From Piezodorus guildinii (Eukaryota > Arthropoda > Insecta > Hemiptera > Pentatomidae): a DNA stretch of 64,000 nt. Each line of letters starts with the position of its first letter. Positions within the stretch are counted from its first letter, which is position 1. Below the pieces are notes generated by a model. The model did not search any database. It was not told where the DNA came from and was given only the letters and a program-made list of their open reading frames with translations. A program made the position numbers and the translations under genes. Location of the stretch: NCBI GenBank assembly GCA_023052935.1, contig CM041297.1, forward strand, positions 9,668,724 to 9,732,723, given 5' to 3'. Positions 56,302 through 64,000 of this stretch are shown piece by piece.

Positions 56302-57395
56302 TCAATGCTGTTTTTAAATCATTCATAGGATATGGTGCCGAAGCATGGGGAAGTACAGAATATATTGAATGTGAAAAACTTCTGTATTACTTCATTAAGA
56401 AGTTATTTAGCTTACCGCAATCTACCCCGTCCTACTTAATACATTTAGAAACCAAAATAGTTCCAATGTTTATAGAAACCCTAAAAATACAGCATAGTTA
56501 TATTATCAAAGTTAAAAACCTGACAAAAAATAGGCTACCATATTTATTAAACAATGAAGTTGTTAAACAAAAGGTATATTGGATAAAGGATTTAAGAGAA
56601 ATAGCTGAAAAACATAATATTGACATAGATATTAAACTTGACAATCAAAATAAATGGGATTTAATCCTACAGGATTTAGATGATCGTTAACAGAAATTTA
56701 CAGATTAAAATATGTACAAAAGGCTTCAGTTTCGGAAAAAATGCATCTATATAAAAACTTAAATTATGATTATGGATCACATTACCTTGTTGATAATAAA
56801 ATAAACTTTAATGGGGTTAAATGGATATTCAAAGTTAGATGTGAACTTCTTTATCTCAACTACAACAGATTTTATTCAAATAGTAGTGTGATGTGTTCTT
56901 TGTGCAATAAAAAAGAAACAGAAAATACATTTCATTTCCTAGGCTGCATGTCCGATTCTGTCTGAAATTAGAAAAAATTGTTTCGGAAAGAGTTCTCTAA
57001 AAGTTGATGATGTGATAAAATGTCTCAATGGTGATAACTGGGTGTCTGTGTACAATTTTTGTAAAATTGCATGGCCTTATAGATATAGGCTTATTAAGGA
57101 ATTTAATTATAATTGAAAAAAAAAAAAAACTCTAATGTGTAATATTATTGATATGATTGATTATTGTTATTTTTTTTTCTGTTGTTTTATTTATAAGTTA
57201 ATACAGTTAGAAGGTGAATAGAATAAGTAAGTAACCTGTTGACTATTGTATAATTTTGTAAAACTTTACAGATCGGCTCCGGGCTCACGGTCTAAAAGAC
57301 CATAGTTCTACAAATGTTTTTTATATTTGTAATATTTGTTTTGTTGTTGCATGCTTAAAGAAATAAAAAACAGTTATCTATCTATCTATCTATCA
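56302..57395 (+). mobile_element. Non-LTR copy, 5'-truncated, (ATCT)n tail
   Basis: TSD AACATCTAATAT at 56290-56301 and 57396-57407. ORF2 C-terminal remnants: GYGAEAWGSTEYIECEKLLY, FIKKLFSLPQSTPSYL; after stops FKVRCELLYLNYNRFY and CSLCNKKETENTFHFLGC (tail zinc finger). 3' UTR with GGCTCCGGGCTCACGG, then an ATCT repeat. Different lineage from the Jockey copies; clade not decided. Confidence 0.88.
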
Positions 57396-57715
57396 AACAT
57401 CTAATATCAACACATAATAAATTATTTTTAATAATTATTCTACCTACCATGCATATCCATGTTACATATCAATTCATTTCACCGCTTATCAGCAGCTTCG
57501 CCATAATTTTTAAAATTATAATATTTCAAAAATATCTGTTCTCAAAAATATCAGATTATATTTCATCATCAAATAAAAAAAAAAAAAGGATGTATTTATT
57601 CATAAAGAAAAGAAACATTTTTACCAACTTACTCAATAGTTATCGGCCGCCTTATAGGTGTTCTCGTGGGCGACTAAACTTGGGGTGGGGATGCCAAAGG
57701 ATTTATATATTCACT

Positions 57716-57935
57716 CTGCCAATAGCACTTGCATGAAAGGTGTTCAGGTTGTCAACGTCTGTTTGTTGGTTAACTGATTTTTCCAAATTTATTGTTATAT
57801 AAATTGATTCAATGATCCTCCTCTTATTTATGTTTTCTTCCTTATGTAGGACCGAGATATTATCAAAATCAAAAATATAATTTATATTTATCGCAGTGTT
57901 GTAATATGCAAGTGCTATTGACAGAGTAAATATAT
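57716..57935 (-). pseudogene. Penelope-like GIY-YIG endonuclease C-terminus
   Basis: Minus strand: LSIALAYYNTAININYIFDF, DNISVLHKEENINKRRIIES, IYITINLEKSVNQQTDVDNL. The sequence matches the second half of GIY-YIG domains fused to Penelope RTs, including the Lys-Arg then catalytic-type Glu (KRRIIES). The GIY and YIG motifs and the RT are missing. It fills the loop between the inverted arms. Recognised by pattern only. Confidence 0.6.
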
Positions 57936-58223
57936 AAAGCTTTTGGCGTCCCCACCCCAAGTTTAGTTGCGCACGAGAACACCTATAAGGCGGCCCAAAA
58001 CTGTTGAGTGCGTTAATAAAAATGTTTCTTTTCTTTTTGAATAAATACATCCTTTTTTTTTTTTTTTTATTTGATGATGAAATATAATCTGATATTTTTG
58101 AAATATTATAATTTTAAAAATTATGGCGACGCTGCTGATAAGCGGTGAAATGAATTGATATGTAACATGGATATGCATGGTAGGCAGAATAATTATTAAA
58201 AATAATTTATTATGTGTTGATAT

Positions 58224-59495
58224 ATTTTTTTTTTTTTTAGATCAACAACAATTTTTATTCAGTAAAATTACAATCTGTCCCACTTTGGACATTAATATAG
58301 TGCTGAAAGATATCATACATACTACATTCATACAATATTTACACAGCATAAAATTACAATAAAATATATACACAATAATGAATTAAAACAATACAGTCAA
58401 GAATTCGCTTATACCTATATACACATACACACACTCATACATACATCACATTGAGTGGAGAATCTAGCCAGTGCTAGAATCAAATATTACAAAAGGTCGC
58501 GGGGCCACTGCCGTTTCAACCTTCTAGGTGGGTTGTATGGATGAGTGGAGCTGGATAGGGATTGAGCTAGAGGATTAGGATGATGAATGAGGTTCTGGTG
58601 GAATTTAGAAAATTTGGATGGAATTAGGTCTGAAATAAATGGAACATTAAGGTCGTGGTGCAAGATATAGTTGGAGACATAATAAGGAGCATTTACTATT
58701 GTACGGAGGACTTTGGATTGAAAGGATTGAATGCGTTTGATGTTAGTACGTTTAGCTGTCCCCCACAGTTCAAGTCCGTAGGTCCAGATGGGCTTCAGTA
58801 TTGTCTTGTAGATTAATAATTTGTTGTCAACTGTAAGTTCAGATTTTCTGTTGAGTAGTCGGTATAACTGTCCAAATCGTCGGTTGAGTTCTTGTCTTTT
58901 AAGTCTTGTATGTGGGTTCCAAGTCAATCTTTTGTCTAACAGTAAGCCAAGATACCGGACTGTATCTGAGAGAGGAATTGGTAATGAGTTGAAATAAACT
59001 GGCGGACAGGATTTTCGTCTAAGAGTAAAGGTTATGTGTTTACATTTGGCTTCGTTCACCTTTACACGCCAGTTATTACACCAGTGTTCGATAAGGAAAA
59101 GGTGTCTCTGAAGGTTTAAGGATGCTGTTTCAGGATTGGAACTGGATGATAGGATGGCGGTATCGTCTGCAAAAGTTGCCAGAAAGGTATCAGGATGTGT
59201 AGGAATATCAGCAGTGTAAAGGATGTAGAGGACGGGTCCCAAGACGCTGCCTTGAGGAACACCGGCTTCAACGGGATAAAGGTTAGAAAATTCTACACCA
59301 CAGCGAACTCGAAGGAACGGTTTGAGAGATAGGATCTGAGAATTAGGTATAGAGACTGGGGTAAATGGGTTTTCAGCTTGAAGAGTAATCCAGTGTGCCA
59401 TACCCGGTCAAAAGCTTGCGCAATGTCCAGAAACGCACCAGAACAATACTCTTTGCATTCAAGAGCTGAGGAAATATGGTCTACAACTGGGAAGC
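58224..59495 (-). mobile_element. Jockey-1B copy, 5'-truncated
   Basis: TSD TATGTGTTGATAT at 58211-58223 and 59496-59508. 3' UTR as in 42667-43760, with an A-rich tail at the low-coordinate end. Inserted in the right arm of the inverted-repeat structure. Confidence 0.92.
58487..59490 (-). pseudogene. RT of Jockey-1B, frame broken
   Basis: From AFLDIAQAFDRVWH (59420-59460) a frameshift near 59310-59330 precedes CGVEFSNLYPVEAGVPQGSV, FADDTAIL and the thumb; stop at 58487. Catalytic box intact, N-terminal half absent. Confidence 0.9.
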
Positions 59496-59734
59496 TATGT
59501 GTTGATATTAGATGTTAAAAATGTATAAATGTAATACAACTTTAATTGATTACAGAAGCTTGAGAATGGCCCTGGAGGCTGAAACGTCGCGATGACTGGA
59601 AATTAAATAAAAAATTTAAAAAAAATATATATCCAAGGTTTCTTTTGTAGAACGGCCTAATATTTATCGAACATAAAATTTAGCCTAACTTATACCAATT
59701 ACTTCAGTTATAATTTTTTATTTATTTATTGTTT

Positions 59735-60819
59735 GCTGAAGAGGGAAGAGACCGTGGGATCAAGGATATCATTTATAAAATATTAAACAGAATTAATATG
59801 AGTATAAATAGTATTAAATCCATCCCAGAACTGAAAATGCCTTACTGGCTAAAAATGAGACCGTATATAGATAGATCAATGGCGAAAATAAGGAAAGCAC
59901 TCCCAATAGAAATTAGGAACTCTTTTCTCAGGCTGACAGAAAAATATCAAGACTTCAATATGTTGTTTACTGACGCATCCAAAATGGAAGACAGAGTTGG
60001 TTGTGCTGTCTACAGCAGAGAGCAACAGCTCATGTTCAGTCTGCCAGGCGAGAGCTCCGTCGTCTCCGGAGAAGCCACAGCCATACTGAGAGCTCTCAAA
60101 TGGATTAGAAACTCAGAAAAATGACATGGACTATCGTTACAGACTCGTGGAGTGTTCTTGCAGCCATTGACAGCCAAATATGTTCTAACGCCATAATTAG
60201 AGACATAATAAATGAATGGTGGGAAACAAAAATAATGTCTAAAGTAGTTATTATGATTTTGGTACCATCCCACTGTGGAATTATTGGGAACGAAAGAGCC
60301 GATCAAGCAGCTGATTCAGCCAGAAAAGGTGAAGCCGAAGAGATTACTCAAATAAAAGAAACCACAATGGAGGATTGGGTGAATAGCTACAAGAAAGTTC
60401 TTCTGAAAGAGTGGGTGGATGGTTGGAGAGAAAAGATATCAAAGTTGAGAACAATTAAATCCGACTGTCAGAAATGGAGAACTAGTGCAAGATCTTCAAG
60501 GAGAGAGGAAATTGTTGTATGCAGGCTAGAATTGGGCACTGCCAATTTACGCATGGTTACCTCTTGAGACGCCTGGAAACGCCAATCTGCGAAAAATGCA
60601 ACAATTCTCCTCTAACTGTAGAACACTTGCTGATTGAGTGCCCGCTTTATGAGCAGTCAAGAAAAGAGTTTGAATCTAAAGAAAGACATTAAAGAAATAC
60701 TTAAAGATGAGGAAGAAAGTATTAACAAATTAATAGAATTCACTAAAATGATAGGATTCTACCATAGAATATAATTATTTCGATCACCCAATGACCCTCA
60801 AGGGTAGAGGCGGATAAAC

Positions 60820-60848
<29 letters not shown>
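59735..60848 (+). mobile_element. RNase H-bearing non-LTR copy, 5'-truncated
   Basis: A coding remnant precedes RNase H: LFTDASKMEDRVGCAVYS (first Asp), SSVVSGEATAILRALKW (Glu), a frameshift at about 60120, TWTIVTDSWSVLAAI (Asp), LVPSHCGIIGNERADQAAD (last motif). Another shift near 60565 leads to CEKCNNSPLTVEHLLIECPLY (tail finger). 3' UTR ends GATCACCCAATGACCCTC..., then an A-tail (60822-60848). I-like order, related in plan to the copy at 50364 but clearly a different family. TSD not certain. Confidence 0.82.
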
Positions 60849-60852
<4 letters not shown>

Positions 60853-60932
60853 TTATTATTATTATTGTTTTTATTCGTAACTGCATAGCTGCAGAGAATG
60901 TGAGGTATTATTTTCTTCTTGACCATAGTCCT

Positions 60933-61473
60933 AGTCTCCCATTAGTCTATGACTAGCAAAAACATCAAAAAACTTTCAAGTACACAGCTCCAATTTTCCA
61001 GAGGTATACTAAATATTAAAAGGAAAGATCGTATCAGCAACAAAAAAAACAGCAAGTTATTCTCAAAACATTAGCAAGTAATCACATATATTGAAATGGA
61101 GGTGGGTCATCACGTCATGTGGCTAGGCTGGATTCCAAAGGAACGAAAGAGATGGCAAGGAAGACCACTGACGAGGTGGAGGGACGAACTAGTGCAAGTA
61201 GTGGGGGACTGTTGGGCTACAGTGGCCAGGTGTAGGAGAATGTGGAATAATGTGACCAAAAATTTATCATTAAATACATAGATGTAAAATCTAGTTTTTA
61301 CCAGGCGAGAAATGTTTTATTGTATGTATATTGTAAGTTTCTAAAATTTAAATACCTGCATGAACCAAGAAGAGACAATTTTAATTTTAATACCAGACTT
61401 GTACCTCCCAAGGGAGCGGCTTATTGTTCTATTAAGGACGAAATAAAGCTATTATCACTGTTATTATTATTAT
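60933..61473 (+). mobile_element. RTE-like copy, 5'-truncated
   Basis: TSD CATAGTCCT at 60924-60932 and 61474-61482. Remnant reads KLSSTQLQFSRGILNIKRKD, one stop, VGHHVMWLGWIPKERKRWQG, RPLTRWRDELVQVVGDCWAT, MWNNVTKNLSLNT-stop (61281); 3' end TTATTATTATTAT. GRPxxRWxD is the common RTE-type C-terminal signature. Confidence 0.8.
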
Positions 61474-61879
61474 CATAGTCCTGAATTTTTACCAACTGTT
61501 ATTAGTTTAGATAAGTAGATCTCTTGACCATCGTCCTTCAAGTCTTATTATTCGCTTATTTCGTAAATTTAGTGGTGATCTGTAAACCAATAGATGTGAA
61601 AGTTGCTTGTAACGCCTTGTTAGTTCTTGTCGCTATATTTTCGTATGTGTGTTCCATGTCAGTCTTTTATCCAAATATAGCCCATAGTATCGAATACAGG
61701 TTTTTGAAAGTACTGAAATGTTGTCTATTTTCACTTATTTTCTGTTATTCCAGGTTTAATATGTCTTATATTGATTTAACTTAGAGATAAGAGAAAATTT
61801 ATCCATTGTACGCACCAGATTTTTTATATTGCTTTATTTATGGTCCTTCCCATACCATGGTAATGACTATTACGGAAGC

Positions 61880-62215
61880 ATTATTGCCATAGATATGACT
61901 TGTCGACAACTAATTCCTTGGAGACCCCAGACTCCCTTGTTCTTCCCCTAAGAGAGACGGATGTGACTCCCCCTAAGGACACCCCCCCCCCCGATAAGGA
62001 ACAAACAGAGAGCACTAGGTCAAGATTAAGAGCGGCACTAACTGCAGGAATTAGTTCTTATCGAATCGTCACAGGCTGCGCCTCCTCCTCTCCTCTGCGT
62101 CTTGAGGGGCTTAAGGCAACACTTTTTGATGTTGTAATCCCAAAGCGGTCGTCCCTCGGCACGCCTTGCACATTAGGGGATTTCCTCTGTTAACCAGGTC
62201 TGGTCGAGGCGAGAA
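61880..62215 (+). other. GC-richer patch with ORF of about 97 codons, unrecognised
   Basis: Open frame 61900-62193, no ATG at its start, encoding a Pro/Thr-rich part then SRLRAALTAGISSYRIVTGC. A run of ten C at 61983-61992. Could be an exon or element remnant. No motif. Confidence 0.25.
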
Positions 62216-62402
62216 TAACACCATGGAAGTAGTTTTATTTCTTAAAAATATATATAAAATTTATTTTTTCTACGATTTCTAGCCTGTGTTTGGTAAATGA
62301 ACAGCATAGGCTTTTAAATTCATAGGAATTTAAATACAGATAGAGAGAGGTTATTAGAAACGGTTTGCAACCTCTAAAGACTTGTTCATATTCTATAATG
62401 AT

Positions 62403-62522
62403 ACTTTTTACTTTCACCTAGTTGTATATGAAATATATAGTAATGGGAAGTGTAGCGATCGTGAAAATGTTCGCATTTGAGTTATCATTGAATATACACA
62501 TTTTAGGAGCTTCTGAGTCTCT
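62403..62522 (-). repeat. Rep900 right-end piece
   Basis: ACTTTCACCTAGTTGTATATG, AGTAATGGGAAGTGTAGCGATCG..., TTCTGAGTC. Continues at 62907 after the MITE. Confidence 0.7.
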
Positions 62523-62908
62523 AATTGAGACGTTGATTTCCAAAAGGTACTATATCCATTCTAAGAAATTTTACAGGAAATCTCTCATTACTATATTATT
62601 AAACTAGCTAATTTGGGTCTTTTTGCCTTAAAATTTAGAATTATTTTTTTAATATAATAATAACATCATATTAAAGTTATGAAATGAATTTTTTTTTAAT
62701 GATTTGGAACGAAAATAAATGCGTAATTAGTACTTTTAGAAAAAGACTGCATTTCTAAATCGTGTTTTTTAAGGACTTGAGAATTCATTAGATAACATCA
62801 AATAGAATATTTAGATAAAACTAAATGACGAGAATACAAATATGTAAAAAAATCAATTTCGTAGAAAAAGTCCTTGAGTACCTTTTGGAAATCAACGTCT
62901 CAATTGAC
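62521..62908. mobile_element. MITE with 29-base terminal inverted repeats
   Basis: 62523-62551 (AATTGAGACGTTGATTTCC...) and 62877-62905 are perfect inverse copies. The ~330-base interior is AT-rich without ORF. It splits a Rep900 copy. The TSD is unclear (CTA or TA). Confidence 0.8.
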
Positions 62909-63035
62909 TAAGTTCCGCAGAGGGCAAACACTGACCCTTGTGTAGTGAGTCTTGTTTCAAAATGTAAAGTTATACGATACTGAAACTTCGTATTATATCA
63001 TATTTGTATGGGATGTTACAGTAACTTTGCGAGTG
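62907..63035 (-). repeat. Rep900 piece
   Basis: TAAGTTCCGCAGAGG, ATACTGAAACTTCGTATTA, GGGATGTTACAGTAACTTTG in Rep900 order (inverse). Confidence 0.6.
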
Positions 63036-63037
63036 GA

Positions 63038-63140
63038 TGAGGCAGAATTTTATACCCATAAAGTTCTTTAAGCTTTTCTTTGGTTTGATGGAAGGTATGA
63101 AGACGAGCATTATCTTGTTGGTAATAACACTCCTTATTGG
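63038..63140 (-). pseudogene. mariner transposase fragment
   Basis: Minus strand: ECYYQQDNARLHTFHQTKEK and LKELYGYKILPHP. QQDNARxH is the second-aspartate motif of mariner/Tc1-type transposases and the HP end is where mariner reads HPPYSPD. Only ~34 codons remain. A 13-base inverted repeat (GAGCATTATCTTG at 63108-63120 and its inverse near 63150) lies at its edge. Confidence 0.6.
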
Positions 63141-63299
63141 TTGATCAAAGCAAGATAATGCTCTGACAAATTCGCCAACATATTTCCAGTTGCTCGCAAT
63201 AAAGTTCAGAATTTATAGAGCATCTATCAGGAATCAATTAATAATTTATTACACCTCAATAGTTCCCAAAAACGCAAAGCATGGCTGTTTATTTTAACA

Positions 63300-63775
63300 A
63301 ACTGGTTATATCTTTAAATATACCAAATTAATGGTACTTTAGAGAGGAAGACAATATCGGCATTTAAGCTCAGTCAGACTAGGTAAATAAGAATGAAACC
63401 TACATTGTATAAAATCGTATTAAATTTTACATCGATGTAGCGAGTTTAATGAAAATAGTTGGAGACGTTTTTGAGAAAATCGCAAAAAGGTGCGAAATTC
63501 ATGGTATAAAGTAGATCTTCCGGTCAGGCGATATTGAAGAAATGTAACATATTAGGCGTTAAGTTGTATTAAATATGAAATTTTAGCCTTGCACGACTTT
63601 GCGTTTTTGTGCTAGACTTACCACACACAGACAGACCTTTTCGCAAGGCTAGTTTATTTAGACTCAGAGAATCCTAAAACGCTTATTTCTGTTGAAAACC
63701 CGTTCGAAAATATTCATGATCGCAATAGTTTTCCTTACTATATATTTTATATAAAGGTAAGTGAAACTAAAATAA
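63300..63775 (+). repeat. Rep900 right half
   Basis: GGTACTTTAGAGAGGAAG, TAGCGAGTTTAATGAAAATAG, GATCGCAATAGTTTTCCTTA, then AAGGTAAGTGAAACT. Confidence 0.75.
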
Positions 63776-63904
63776 AATCGTTGATTATATTATTTTAATT
63801 GCTTATCTTAAAAGACACCTTCAGCCACTACATTTTGTAAGATTAGAAACAAAATTACACTGTTAGCTAATTAACCCATTTATTAACCAGAAACTTCACA
63901 GATT

Positions 63905-63938
<34 letters not shown>

Positions 63939-64000
63939 CTAAACGTATCTCTTTGACTGCAAACGGAGACCTAGCATTGTTTCCCGAGGAAGGGGAGATA
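63776..64000. other. No gene seen; T run
   Basis: T run at 63908-63936, possibly the A-tail of a minus-strand retroposon extending past the window. Confidence 0.4.

Larger units (their letters stand above)
56137..59672. mobile_element. Large inverted-repeat structure of Penelope-like origin
   Basis: Outer ends GTTCGATAAATATTAGGCCG and its inverse. Left arm 56137-56301 plus 57408-57734, right arm 57906-58223 plus 59509-59672, interrupted by one non-LTR insertion each; loop 57735-57905. Without insertions it is about 1.15 kb with ~0.48-kb arms. The arms carry a hairpin-GAAACGT(C/T)G motif of the kind seen near Penelope-like elements, and the loop encodes a GIY-YIG-like C-terminus on the minus strand. 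A small derivative lies at 18877-19091. Confidence 0.75.

Noticed and set aside
57376..57394. CRISPR-like or satellite array
   Set aside because: A plain ATCT microsatellite tail of a non-LTR element; no spacer structure anywhere in the window.

Overview
This is a transposon-rich, AT-rich eukaryotic nuclear window with no bacterial-style operons and no intact host gene that I can recognise. The TE set points to an invertebrate, most likely an arthropod: Jockey-type non-LTR elements, a Ty3/gypsy element primed by tRNA-Phe, a Tc1-like element, a mariner scrap, Penelope-like debris and tRNA-derived SINEs. The species cannot be fixed from the sequence.

Layout. 1-1860: truncated Jockey-type ORF1, tRNA-like SINE pieces and a TA microsatellite. 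1861-7215: complete-length Ty3/gypsy element with two identical 180-bp LTRs but a broken gag-pol. 7818-11363: a 3.5-kb unit bounded by 203-bp direct repeats carrying one unrecognised ORF, the best candidate here for an undescribed element. 12.8-24.9 kb: scattered RT and endonuclease fragments, SINEs, copies of a ~0.9-kb AT-rich repeat (called Rep900 here) and an RTE-like insertion. 24979-29770: full-length Jockey-type element (minus strand), inserted into an older gypsy integrase whose reading frame continues on both sides. 30.1-45.6 kb: Rep900 copies riddled with 5'-truncated Jockey copies and SINEs. 46450-48039: a 0.8-kb tandem duplication with an internal 8-bp micro-inversion. 49.1-55.2 kb: further non-LTR fragments and an internally deleted Tc1-like element. 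55.5-56.0 kb: promoter-like island. 56137-59672: a large inverted-repeat structure with a Penelope-type GIY-YIG endonuclease remnant in its loop, and one non-LTR insertion in each arm at almost mirror-image sites. 59.7-64 kb: RNase H-bearing non-LTR fragment, RTE fragment, a MITE and a mariner scrap inside Rep900.

How the parts relate. Target-site duplications (TSDs) of 9-18 bp could be read directly for most retroposon insertions, so the order of nesting can be reconstructed. Rep900 and the older gypsy remnant are among the oldest layers; Jockey-type copies and SINEs are later; the gypsy element at 1861 looks youngest because its LTRs are identical. Rep900, SINE-A, SINE-B and Jockey-1/Jockey-2 are labels made up for this window. 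No database search was possible, so family names rest on motifs and domain order.
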